Part shown: piece after piece, positions 50,806 to 62,535 of the stretch | Position numbering within the stretch: position 1 is the stretch's first letter | Layout: every line of letters begins with the position of its first letter | Assembly (NCBI GenBank): GCA_030562195.1 | Contig: CM060201.1 | Coordinates: 21,464,454-21,528,453, forward strand | DNA: 64,000 nt | Source of the DNA: Nipponacmea schrenckii | Taxonomy: Eukaryota; Mollusca; Gastropoda; Lottiidae | Direction of reading: 5' to 3' | The notes under the pieces: model-generated | What the model saw: the letters and a program-made list of their open reading frames with translations, nothing else | Databases searched by the model: none | What the model was told of the DNA's origin: nothing | Translations under genes and position numbers: made by a program

Positions 50806-52375
50806 TATAGGTGTAACAGTATAAAATAGTAAAATATAGGTATATCAGTATAAAATAGTAAAATATAGGTATATCAGTATAAAATAGTAAAATATAGGTA
50901 TATCAGTATAAAATAGTAAAATATAGGTATATCAGTATAAAATAGTAAAATATAGGTATATCAGTATAAAATAGTAAAATATAGGTATATCAGTATAAAA
51001 TAGTAAAATATAGGTGTATCAGTATAAAATAGTAAAATATAGGTATATCAGTATAAAATAGTAAAATATAGGTATATCAGTATAAAATAGTAAAATATAG
51101 GTATATCAGTATAAAATAGTAAAATATAGGTATACAGTTTTAAAATATAGGTATATCAGTATAAAATAGTAAAATATAGGTATATCAGTATAAAATAGTA
51201 AAATATAGGTATATCAGTATAAAATAGTAAAATATAGGTGTATCAGTATAAAATAGTAAAATATAGGTATATCAGTATAAAATAGTAAAATATAGGTATA
51301 TCAGTATAAAATAGTAAAATATAGGTATATCAGTATAAGTTATATAGTAAAATAGTAAAATATAGGTATATCAGTATAAAATAGTAAAATATAGGTATAT
51401 CAGTATAAAATAGTAAAATATAGGTATATCAGTATAAAATAGTAAAATATAGGTACATCAGTATAAAATAGTAAAATATAGGTATATCAGTATAAAATAG
51501 TAAAATATAGGTGTAACAGTGTAAAATAGTAAAATATAGGTATATCAGTATAAAATAGTAAAATATAGGTCTATCAGTATAAAATAGTAAAATATAGGTA
51601 TATCAGTATAAAATAGTAAAATATAGGTGTATCAGTGTAAAATAGTAAAATATAGGTATATCAGTATAAAATAGTAAAATATAGGTATATCAGTATAAAA
51701 TAGTAAAATATAGGTATATCAGTATAAAATAGTAAAATATAGGTATATCAGTATAAAATAGTAAAATATAGGTGTATCAGTATAAAATAGTAAAATATAG
51801 GTGTATCAGTATAAAATAGAAAAATATAGGTTACAGTTAAAATATAAATATAGGTATATCAGTATAAAATAGTAAAATATAGGTATAAGTATAAAATAGT
51901 AAAATATAGGTGTATCAGTATAAAATAGTAAAATATAGGTATATCAGTATAAAATAGTAAAATATAGGTATATCAGTATAAAATAGTAAAATATAGGTAT
52001 ATCAGTATAAAATAGTAAAATATAGGTATATCAGTATAAAATAGTAAAATATAGGTATATCAGTATAAAATAGTAAAATATAGGTATATCAGTGTAAAAT
52101 AGTAAAATATAGGTGTATCAGTGTAAAATAGTAAAATATAGGTATATCAGTATAAAATAGTAAAATATAGGTATATCAGTATAAAATAGTAAAATATAGG
52201 TATATCAGTATAAAATAGTAAAATATAGGTATATCAGTATAAAATAGTAAAATATAGGTATATCAGTATAAAATAGTAAAATATAGGTATATCAGTATAT
52301 GTTATAGTAAAATATAGGTATATCAGTATAAAATAGTAAAATATAGGTGTATCAGTAATAGAATAGTAAAATATA
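50806..52375. repeat. 29-bp AT-rich minisatellite, about 53 units
   Basis: Unit: taaaatagtaaaatataggt then atatcagta. Common variants are ggtgtatcag and cagtgtaaaa. A few disrupted units occur at 51133, 51334, 51828, 51880 and 52294. It is the longest array in the window, about 1.57 kb. Confidence 0.95.
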
Positions 52376-53363
52376 GTTCAATATTCTAGTATAGTGTTTG
52401 ATAAAAGATTATAAGTTTAAATATACCAGCTATAATAATGATTAAATTACATGTAGACCTAGAGATTAAGAGAGTCCACAAACCACAAATACCTCAACTA
52501 TGTCAACATTATTACTGTCATTCAATATTAGGCCAGTGTAACACACACTCTCACACACTTACACACTCACAGAGTAAAAATGGTTGGGTTTTAGATTCTG
52601 GTCTGCAGGTGAAGAAACCCCACAAAATGTAGGAAGAAAGATTGAAGAAGTTCTTACAAAACGACCAAATATCATGAGATTTTTTCTACCAGTTTGTCCA
52701 ATGGTAAACCTTTTGAAATTGATTTAACAAGGATAACAACTTAGGTTGACAGTTAAGTATCCTTTCTACCAGCTGATCCTGAATCAAACCTCTTAGTATT
52801 GATTTTATAAGGATAACAACTTGGTTCTGGGTTAAGCGTACCCATTTACAGCTGGCAGGACTGGAATTATGAGTGAAGATTACTATTAATTCAAGCTCAT
52901 CAGATTTTTACACTCTGACAAAAATTATAGCCCACCACCACCATTTGTTTGAAATAACCAAACAATGATATGATGTAAAGATTTCAATACTCTAATCATC
53001 TGGGCTACAACCTGTCCTCATATCATTGATATCTGTATTTTCATTAGATTCTTAACAGTCAAGACCTCTTCAAAACACCTAAAATTAACACAACTCTATA
53101 AAAACCATTAAATAATTTTGGAGAGTCTATAAAAATAAATTAATTTTACTGTCCAATCTTATTGTAAAAAAAAAATCAAAACCACAAAATACTTAAATAT
53201 TGACGTAAAGTTTGACGGTAAAGTGTTTACTTTAGTTTACAAACATGGCAGCCATTTTTACTTCAGGTTAAACAAGTTAAGAATTACAACTTGAAAAACT
53301 ATTTCAAAAATCATTTCAGAATTCATATTGAGTAATCCGAATTTACTAACCTGTTGTGAGGCA
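52376..53363. other. Non-coding stretch with one family B copy
   Basis: A CA/CT microsatellite lies at 52541-52570. One family B unit plus its longer flank (gataacaacttaggttgaca; accagctgatcctgaatcaa; gtacccatttacagctggca) is at 52728-52860. No gene seen. Confidence 0.5.
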
Positions 53364-53812
53364 GAGAAGAACCTAAGTTGTTATCCTTGTAAAATCAATA
53401 CCAAGAGGTTTGACCAAGGACCAGCTGGTAGAAAGGATTCTTGTGAACCTAAGTTGTTATCCTTGTAAATCGATACCAAGAGGTTTGTCCAAAGACCAAC
53501 TGGTAGAAATGATCTTGTGAACCTAAGTTTTTATCCTTGTAAAATCAATACCAAGAGGTTTGACCAACAACCAGCTGGTAGAAAGAATCCTAGTGACTCT
53601 TAAGTTGTTATCCTTTTGAAATCAATAACAAGAGGTTTGACCAAGGACCAGCTGGTAGAAAGGATGCTAGTTAATCTAAGTTGTTATCCTTTTGAAATCA
53701 ATAACAAGAGGTTTGACCAAGGACCAGCTGGTAGAAAGGATCCTTGTAAACCTAAGTTGTTATCCTTGTAAAATCAATACCAAGAGGTTTGACTAAGAAC
53801 CAGCTGGTAGAC
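53364..53812 (-). repeat. 80-bp family B array, 6 units, reverse orientation
   Basis: Each unit carries aacctaagttgttatcctt, caataccaagaggtttg and gaccagctggtagaaa, the reverse complement of the array at 58.0 kb. Units are more diverged than there. Confidence 0.88.
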
Positions 53813-54977
53813 CTGGTCTCTGTTTACTTGTAGAATATAGATCTTATGTCTTTTTGATCTGATCTTTGATTGTATGAACAGTGGAAAATGGATGATTTTT
53901 TCGTCTGCATTAGACCAAGAAAAAGAACAATCAGATCTACTTTCGGACTGCAGATTCAATAAAATTCTTTCTACTATGTTTGTCTTCGCAACTTAGCAAA
54001 CATTTTATGTCATTTTCTACATTAAGAGCTCTTCAAGATCAACAAACTTTGTTAGAAAAGCTTGAAATTTCAAATTGAACAAACGATGATAAAAACTGAA
54101 AAAGCAAATATAACGAAGAAAGTTTGCCTACTATTAGTTTAAGATATTTTCTGGTTTGTTTGTTCGATTCAATAATGAAATCTACATCAAGTTGGGAGCG
54201 GGGGAAATTTCTTGATATTGGGAAGTTTTGTAAACTTTGAGATTATGTCATGTAATAGAAGGAATTGGGGAGGGAAGAGGAGAGAGTTAAAGTTTGGGGT
54301 TAGGGGGGAAATAAGAGTAGGTAGGAGAAGGGTGGGGGACAGGAGAGGGAGAGTAGGGTGTTGGGTCTGGGGATTAGAGAGAGAGGAAGAAGTAAATAAC
54401 TTTGTGTGTCTGCTCATTTTTGAAAATTTTTTTTATTACCAATGAAGATAAATAAGTATTTATAAATAAATTTTTTTAACATCTAAAATAAAGTGTCAAT
54501 TATTATTAAAATATTAAATATCTTGACAATTTCCAACAAGATTTTTATATCGTTAAATTATTTCCGAGCCATTGTTGCTAAACTCGTAAACTGGTGCAAA
54601 ACAATTTGATAGTAGACGGTAGGTGTAGGGATGTAAAGATCGTAAAAAGTGAAATGCGAATGTGTAATACGCTGTTTTTTATACGACTAGTTCTGAATGA
54701 AATGGCTGGTGTTTAACTGATGTAATGAGCCATGAAACTTGATGCAATTTTCTGACAAGAAACTGCTGCAGTTTTTGTCTGTTTTTGTGAGTCAATGAAT
54801 AAGTCATGCTTGTCGAAGATTTAGGTCAATATACAGAATTGAGATGAAGTCTTTTCCTTTAAATTTTTTCATATTTGCATTATTTTATAGAATTATCTTG
54901 AGAACTAGTCTGTTATTGACTATAGATTATCTCATGCCGCCATAAAGGTTTCAGATAAATAATCCTCATCAGGACAA
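53813..54977. other. Non-coding stretch with a purine-rich block
   Basis: At 54255-54390 the plus strand is almost only G and A (gggaggggaagaggagagag-like), with several GGGG runs. It could adopt triplex or G-quadruplex structures. No gene seen; the two ORFs across it are composition-driven. Confidence 0.5.
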
Positions 54978-55262
54978 CAAGATGTACAACTCCCTTTCTT
55001 TCTCTATTTTGGTAAAAGAGTCAGTCTGTCTTCATAAACTCAATAGAAAAATAGCAGGATGTAAAACTCCATTTTATTGGCCTATTTTGGTAAAAGAGTC
55101 AGTCTGTCAATAGCAACAATAGAAAGATGTAAAACTCCATTTTTTTCCTATTTTGTATTTTGAGTCAGTCTGTCTTCATAAACTCAATAGGGAACAGGAC
55201 AATAGCAGGATGTAAAACTCCTTTCCTTGTCATGTGTTATATTGAAATAGTCAGTCTGTATA
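54978..55262 (+). repeat. Short tandem repeat containing SINE-S tail pieces, 3-4 units
   Basis: aagatgtacaactccc, aggatgtaaaactccatttt, aagatgtaaaactccatttt and aggatgtaaaactcctttcc alternate with agtcagtctgtcttcataaa. This is another case where the tail sits in a tandem unit. Confidence 0.65.
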
Positions 55263-55379
55263 TTATATTTATCAGTGAAGGGGTGAGAATATAAGAATAC
55301 CTCTAACCCCCGTCTGATGAAAACAATGGCCCATTTATAACTTTTTATCATCTAGAAAACAAGATCAAATATTTCAGTG

Positions 55380-55805
55380 TTAAAGAGATTGTAAAGAAGT
55401 TTTTAAATTTTTATTAGTATGGGGGACACTGATAGTATCAATTTGCACCATCTCAATTTTCAATCAGACTTCTGTGGTTTCTGTATGTTAGAAATTAAAG
55501 AGATTGTAAACAAGTTTTAAAATTTTTTTATGTATAACAAGGACACTGATAGCATCAATTTGTGCTATTCCAATTTTCAAGCAGACCTCTGTGTTTCCTG
55601 TATTTCCATGGAAACTAAGCACTATATGATGTCACTATCTCTATGGTACCTAAAAAACAACTGTAGCTTTTGCAATAGTGACATAATCAAACACTTTGTT
55701 ACTTAAAATTCAAGAAGCACAGATGGGACTGAATATTGTAATGGATGCTATCAATGTCCTTGATACACATACGAAATTTAACAAACCTCTTTACAATCTC
55801 TTTAA
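55380..55805. mobile_element. MITE-like element, family M1, complete
   Basis: Terminal inverted repeats: TTAAAGAGATTGTAAAGA at 55380-55397 and its reverse complement ending at 55805 (TTACAATCTCTTTAA, 55791-55805). The subterminal parts also match (tagcatcaatt, tgtatcaaggaca). The left third is duplicated inside (second start at 55495). No ORF of transposase type. Confidence 0.8.
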
Positions 55806-57034
55806 TGATAAACTACAAAGCCATTTTACAATTGAATTATTTTTAGATTCGGTCGGCTAGTTTTAATTTATATTCTGGAATCGTAACGTCATTGTTAACC
55901 AAAAAGCGAAATAAATTTGATAATTTCTATGATGACTCACGTAAAATAAACGTTGAATTATCTCCTGAAAAAATTCGGACAATGTCACCCTTATTCTGTA
56001 ATCTTTTGTTATATTTTTAGTATGAATTTTTTAATTTGAGTTAATTTATCAATAACAATAGCTAAATTGTTATCTTAAAAAGCCATCTTGAATTTTATAC
56101 TAACACAGCAATTATTGTGGATATAAAAGAGATTTTAAGAATTGCCGTTTATTTTTGACAGTGCCTAAACAATATTTTTCGTAATGCCGAAACTAACAAT
56201 GCCTAAACAATATTGTTTGACAATGCCTAAACTAAAATGCCTAAACAAATTTTTGGTAATGCCTAAACACTGTTTTTGTTGGTAGAAGAGACTGACGTGA
56301 AAAGTTTGAAAAAAAATATTGTAGCAAAGTTCATAGTTAACCATCAGCGGGTATTACATGGGTCCATGCTTAAAGATCTAAGTTTTCATCCAAGTAATGA
56401 TTGTGATGTATATTCTACTATTTAACCAGATTCCCCAGTCAGTGCTTGTGGTGACATTTATCATGTTATTCAAATGGGAGTGTAAACCAAGACCCTGCTG
56501 TCAATTGTCTAGGTTAAGGTTGAAGATCTTTAAACAGTTTCCATTGTCATAAGATCAAGTGAAATTGAATTCACGTCATTTTCCTTGCCACCATATATCA
56601 AAATTTCATTCACCTAGGCATATTTATCAATTATATAAGTGCAATACTGCATCATGTGCAGAAATATTTAGAACTGATCGTTAACATCCTTGGAGGTATC
56701 CATCTTTAAAATGTAAACCTATCAATTTCATTCACAATTCAATTAGAGCCACGATTATTCCAGCTCAGGTTGTGTGTGGACAATGATTTGTATTTCGTGT
56801 ATTTTTGTTGATTTTGATAATTGTATTGGGATATGGTAACCATGGAACAAGACCCGAGCAGACGCAATATTTTGTTAAACAGACAAATTATTGGCCCTAT
56901 AATATAAAGTAAATAATCCTTGAACAGTTTTTGCGTAAACGTAAATAACGTAAAATTGAATCACATGCATGATCGTGAATGTGTAATGAGATTACGCGAG
57001 AATTTAAATTGAAAATTGATCCGCCACTGGAATG
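55806..57034. other. Non-coding stretch
   Basis: A local repeat of aatgcctaaac with short spacers lies at 56160-56270. No gene seen. Confidence 0.45.
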
Positions 57035-57105
57035 TTTTTTCTGAAATGAAATGGAGTTTTACACCCCTCTATTCTGCTTTTGATTGGGCTAATACAGTAT
57101 ATTTT
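57035..57105 (-). mobile_element. Reverse SINE-S tail
   Basis: tgaaatgaaatggagtttta, cacccctctattctgctttt and gattgggctaat are the reverse complement of the family S tail. Confidence 0.7.
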
Positions 57106-57146
57106 TACTGAAATGAAATGAGAGTTTTTCATTGTACCTTTTGGCT

Positions 57147-57295
57147 TCCTCACCCACTGTGTCTCCCTCACCTACTGTGTCTCCCTCACCCACTGTGTCT
57201 CCCACTGTGTATCCCTCATCCACTGTCTGTCTCCCTCTGGGACCCTCACCCACAGTCTGTCTCCTTCTCCCACTGTCTGTCTCCCTCACCAACTG
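57147..57295. repeat. 18-bp CT-rich minisatellite, about 8 units
   Basis: Unit ctccctcacccactgtgt with variants (ctactgtgt, cactgtctgt). Both strands stay open because the unit is a multiple of three; not a gene. Confidence 0.88.
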
Positions 57296-58044
57296 GCCCC
57301 TCCTCAACTTCTGATACATTTAGAATATTGATTTTACTCCAGTCAAACATGACTGGCAAATACAACCATCTGTAAATTTATGCATTTCAAACCGGTATTT
57401 TTAAATATTGATTTAGAATTTAACCTTAGTTAGTCTTGGTTGTTTATTTTTACAGTAATACACGTCTTCTCTGGAGTGATATCATATTATAGTTGAGATA
57501 TAATATGGTCAAAAACGGGTTCTACACAGAAATACACAAGGCTATTGAACTTACTAATTATTAAAAAAAATATGGATATACAAATATACAAAAGGCTGAG
57601 CCTGTCTAGACATATCTATATAAATAATGTCTGTAAAAATGTAATTAAGTGATAAGTCAGTTATATTTTTAATATTTTTTAAACAGTGTTTACTGTACAT
57701 GTTTGATATTTGGTGAAGTTTGTATTCCCAGGTATATACTAGTATTATAGTGGCTGGTTTATCAGGCCAATATGAAAGGTCTAGATGCCTGTAAAACTGT
57801 TTTGAGTTCTTTGATGGCAATCTAACAGGTTTTTGGTGTTGGGTTTATCATGTAGTTATGTATGGTATAAAAATTGATGCAAAAACTGTTTTGGGTTGAA
57901 ATGTTATTTCTTTGATGGCCGTTTTTTAGTTTGTTAAAATGTTTGATTTTACTTGCTCTGTGAAGATTGTTTTAGTTTTAAATGTAAGTTCTTTGATGGA
58001 GCCTTTCAGCATGTGAATATGCAAGAAGTAACTGAAAAGAATTC

Positions 58045-59253
58045 CATTTTGATTTTACAAGGAAAATGACTTAGGTTTACAGATAGGTATCCTTTCTCCC
58101 AGCTGGTCCTTGGTCAAACCTCTAGGGATTGTTTTTACAAGGATAACAACTTAGGTTTACAGATAGGTATCCTTTCTCCCAGCTTGTCCTTGGTCAAACC
58201 TCTTGGTATTGATTTTACAAGGATAACAACTTAGGTTTACAGATAGGTATCCTTTCTCCCAGCTTGTCCTTGGTCAAACCTCTTGGTATTGATTTTACAA
58301 GGATAACAACTTAGGTTTACAGATAGGTATCCTTTCTCCCAGCTTGTCCTTGGTCAAACCTCTTGGTATTGATTTTACAAGGATAACAACTTAGGTTTAC
58401 AGATAGGTATCCTTTCTCCCAGCTTGTCCTTGGTCAAACCTCTTGGTATTGATTTTACAAGGATAAAAACTTAGGTTTACAGTTAAAGATCCTTTCTCCC
58501 AGCTTGTCCTTGGTCAAACCTCTTGGTATTGATTTTACAATGATAACAACTTAGGTTTACAGAAAGGTATCCTTTCTCCCAGCTTGTCCTTGGTCAAACC
58601 TCTTGGTATTGATTTTACAAGGATAACAACTTAGGTTTACAGATAGGTATCCTTTCTCCCAGCTTGTCCTTGGTCAAATCTCTTGGTATTGATTTTACTA
58701 GGATAACAACTTAGGTTTACAGATAGGTATCCTTTCTCCCAGCTTGTCCTTGGTCAAACCTCTTGGTATTGATTTTACAAGGATAAAAACTTAGGTTTAC
58801 AGTTAAAGATCCTTTCTCCCAGCTTGTCCTTGGTCAAACCTCTTGGTATTGATTTTACAAGGATAACAACTTAGGTTCATAGTTAAAGATCCTTTCTACC
58901 AGCTGGTCCTTGGTCAAACCTCTTGGTATTGATTTTACAAGGATAACAACTTAGGTTTACAGATAGGTATCCTTTCTCCCAGCTTGTCCTTGGTCAAACC
59001 TCTTGGTATTGATTTTACAAGGATAACAACTTAGGTTCATATATAAAGATTCTAACTATCAGCTGGTTCTTGGTTAAACCTCTTGTCATTGATTTTACAA
59101 GGATAAAAACTTAGGTTTTACAGTTAAAGATCCTTTCTACCAGCTGGTCCTTGGTCAAACCTCTTGGTATTGATTTTACAAGGATAACAACTTAGGTTCA
59201 CAGTTAAAGATCCTTTCTCCCAGCTTGTCCTTGGTCAAACCTCTTGGTATTGA
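58045..59253 (+). repeat. 80-bp family B array, 15 units
   Basis: Unit: ggataacaacttaggtttac, agataggtatcctttctccc, agcttgtccttggtcaaacc, tcttggtattgattttacaa. ttaggtttac recurs every 80 bp from 58071. Variants with agttaaagatcc and ctaccagctgg increase at the right and resemble the dispersed copies more. Confidence 0.95.
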
Positions 59254-59946
59254 TCTTTCCTGGAATATCTGTAGCAAATGATGTAAAAGTCCTAACAGGA
59301 CTAATTAGAAATTGATCTATTGAGTTAATGAATGCACTAATTAGTCTGAGTTAATGAATGCACTAATTAATCAATAATTGAATGAAAGAATGAGAGAAGG
59401 AACATACCAATGAAGGAATGAATGAATGAATTAGTCAAAAGACAAGACAAAAATTAGATGATGATTCAAACTAAACAGAATGAATGAAGGAACAAAAGAA
59501 GGAAAGATAAGCTAGTTCAGAATGAATTAATCACTAGAATAAACCCAGCTGACTAAGCGCGAAGATATTTCTCTCACAAAATAAAAACTTGTTAAAATTC
59601 TGCCTGTCCTAGACAACAATAGGTGAAATATGTCTTTGTTTCTATGGTAACACAACCAGGAATGTAGTTGTCACAGATCTCTGTCAAATTTTACATTTGC
59701 ACACTTCAAAGAATCCTGGAGTCATTTTTATCAGATGTCGTCTACATGTAGCCAGAAAAACGTCTTTTGGATACACAAATAGTTAAATATTTTTTATCGG
59801 CCATTGATGTGAAATATCACATTGCAGTGAAATTTCATGTCACAATTTGTTTGGTAAAATTTCATTTTTACATATAAATACAACAATACTTCAAACAGGT
59901 GCCTGTCTTTCCACTCTCCCTTCTGGAACCTCAGGTCAGCTAACAA
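59254..59946. other. Non-coding stretch
   Basis: Contains a duplicated gagttaatgaatgcactaat (59322, 59349) and a GAAT-type microsatellite at 59380-59430. No gene seen. Confidence 0.5.
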
Positions 59947-60425
59947 CAGAGAGTCCACATGGTTGATAATATTTTATGGTAATTTGGTTTGTTAACTAGA
60001 CATCTTTTTCAGAGAGTCCACATAGCTAATAATGTTTATTTGGTATTTAGGTTGGTCAACTTGACATCCGTTTCAGAGAGTCCACATAGCTAATAATGTT
60101 TATTTGGTATTTAGGTTGGTCAACTTGACATCCGTTTCAGAGAGTCCACATAGCTAATAATGTTTATTTGGTAGTTTTGTTTGTCAACTTAACAACCCTT
60201 TCAGAGAGTCCACATAGCTAATAATATTTATTTGGTATTTAGGTTGGTCAACTCAACATCCGTTTCAGAGAGTCCACATAGCTAATAATGTTTATTTGGT
60301 AGTTTTGTTTGTCAACTTAACAACCCTTTCAGAGAGTCCACATAGCTAATAATATTTTGACTTCTCAACTCAACATCCCTTTCAGAGAGTCCACATAGCT
60401 AATAATGTTTATTTGATATTTGTTA
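59947..60425 (+). repeat. 64-bp minisatellite (family D), 8 units
   Basis: cagagagtccacat starts at 59947, 60010, 60074, 60138, 60202, 60266, 60330 and 60383. Two unit types alternate in part (taggttggtcaacttgacatcc and ttttgtttgtcaacttaacaac, the difference being in the second half). Confidence 0.92.
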
Positions 60426-62071
60426 GAAATATGCAGTAAGCCATGATGTGAAATTCAGCATGAACTTGAAATAATTCTCACAGTATGTTTAATATTGAAG
60501 GTATCTCTGTGAAGCTTTACACCCTAATGGTAAAATAATTGTTCGTACTTTAATTAAAAAAGGATTAACACAAGTTGATGTACTCCCTTGCTTGCATATT
60601 TCACAATTTCTTTATTTTCTGATATTGAAATTAAGACTCCAATTAAAACGAAACTAGAAATAACAACATGTTTCTGTTCTTTTTTGTTTCTTAATAAAAA
60701 TTTGTAAATACATTTTATCTATAGTTCTGAACCAATTTAAATTAGAATTGTAAACAGCTCCAAGTGTGGCACACATCTTGTCTCCTTGTGCTGCAGATAG
60801 GGCGCATTAAAGATCCCTCAAACAGTTGGAATTGAAAAAGTGGACTAATACCACTGTTTTTGAGAAAGTAGACAATTAAGATATTAATTTTTCAAAATAT
60901 TAAGATTTAAATAATGAGCAGGATTTGATTTCAAAATATTCATTTTTAGAAGGAAGCTATATATAAAGGATAAAAGAAAAGAAAAATCTGTTCATTTTAT
61001 CTTAAATATTCAGTCTCAAGTGGAAATCAAAATATTTAGATCTGCTGTCAGAATTCTTATCGTTAAAACAGCCTCTGTTTGAGTAACTTGGCCTCTATCT
61101 GAAACCTATCTTCTTCTCACCTGTTGAAATTGAAATATTATCTCACTTAAACTTTCTATAAACATCCGCGTTATCAAATCAGTACCTTCAATTACTTTTA
61201 AATGATATTTTCATTATATTATTATCTGCCGATTGATTAACAATATTTTTATTGAATAAATCATTTGGCTAAAATTCTCTTTTTCTGTATGACTTTAAAG
61301 TTTGATAATTTTTTAAAAGAATTGTTTAAACTTGGGAAGTGTCCGTTAACAGCCGTCCAATTTTTCAGTCAGATGTCTGTTCTATCTTATAATTCTATTT
61401 TATCCAATCAAATTATAATGTAGCCAGAGCTTTTGATATAGTTTTCCCAGCCAGACATTTTTTTTAACAATGTTTTGGTTTTGACAAGAGTATTTATCTA
61501 AGACCTACAATTGGTCATGACTGGCATATATGGTCAAATCAACAACCCTGGATGAAGCCTAGTTACAGCAAGGGGTCTCAATGACCTCTGGTGTAAGCAG
61601 CAATAAAGGAACCACAGACATCTTTTGGAATAATGGTTCTATCAGTCATGGGCGAGACAAATTTTGTCTTCATTTTGTTTGGCTGGGGGGCGGGGGTTCG
61701 TGTGTTTGGGGGATCAGTCTGATTATAACATGCCCTAAAAACTCATATATTAGAGCATTTTCAAAAACATTCTGAATCTTCGAGTCGTTTCTTGACAAGA
61801 TAAAAATGTTTTCATTGTTTTTGATACAGATTAAAAGATTAAAGGATTTAAGTTTGGTTTGAAGTGACGTCTGCTATGATAAGGTTAATCCAGGTCAAAG
61901 TAAATTGCGTTAAAAGTAAACAAAATGTGGCTGGAAGGATTGACGTAGGGTAGAGATTAAAATACTTGTATTGATGTCCACATTCCTCTAGTACGGGGTT
62001 CAAACTTTCTTTGAAATATCAAACTCAAGTCTTCATTCATACTGGAGATATCACAATGGGTGTTGGTCAGT
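60426..62071. other. Non-coding stretch with one degenerate SINE-S piece
   Basis: 60785-60870 (gcgcattaaagatccctcaa, cagttggaattgaaaaagtg) is SINE body. 61516-61551 repeats the catgactggcatat motif. GGGGGG-C-GGGGG with a third run at 61684-61713 may form a G-quadruplex. No gene seen. Confidence 0.5.
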
Positions 62072-62535
62072 GATTTAGGCTAAGCTATAGAGGTTTAGGC
62101 TCAGGGGTATTTAGGCTAAGCTAAGAGAGCTTTAGGCTCAGGGCTATTTAGGCTCAGGGCTATTTAGGCTCAGGACTATTTAGGCTCAGTGCTATATAAG
62201 CAACATGAGCATTCGCTGAAAGCAGACGTTAACTTGTCATCCACCAACCAACATCAGTGCTATTTAGGCTCAAAGCTAATTAGGCTCAGTGCTATTTAGG
62301 CTCAGTGCTATTTAGGCTCAGTGCTATTTAGGCTCAGTGCTATTAGGCTAGCTATAGAGAGCTTTAGGCTCAGTGCTATTTAGGCTCAGTGCTAGAGCTT
62401 TAGGCTCAGTGCTATTTAGGCTCAGTGCTATTTTGGCTAAGCTAATAGAGCTTTAGGCTCGGTGCTATTTAGGCTAAGCTAAGAGAGCTTTAGGCTATTT
62501 AGGCTTAACTAATAAGGCTTAGCCATTAGCGCATC
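62072..62535. repeat. 16-bp minisatellite, irregular
   Basis: Unit gctatttaggctcagt, mixed with gctaagctaa(t/g)agagcttta segments. A 50-bp unrelated insert sits at 62205-62255. Confidence 0.9.

Noticed and set aside
50806..52375. Regular 29-bp repeats suggesting a CRISPR array
   Set aside because: The units are directly adjacent with no unique spacers, and the window is eukaryotic. It is a minisatellite.
54187..54445. ORFs on both strands over the purine-rich block
   Set aside because: Composition-driven: a G/A strand has few stops on either side.
57089..57375. ORFs on both strands over the CT-rich repeat
   Set aside because: By-product of an 18-bp unit divisible by three; low-complexity peptide.
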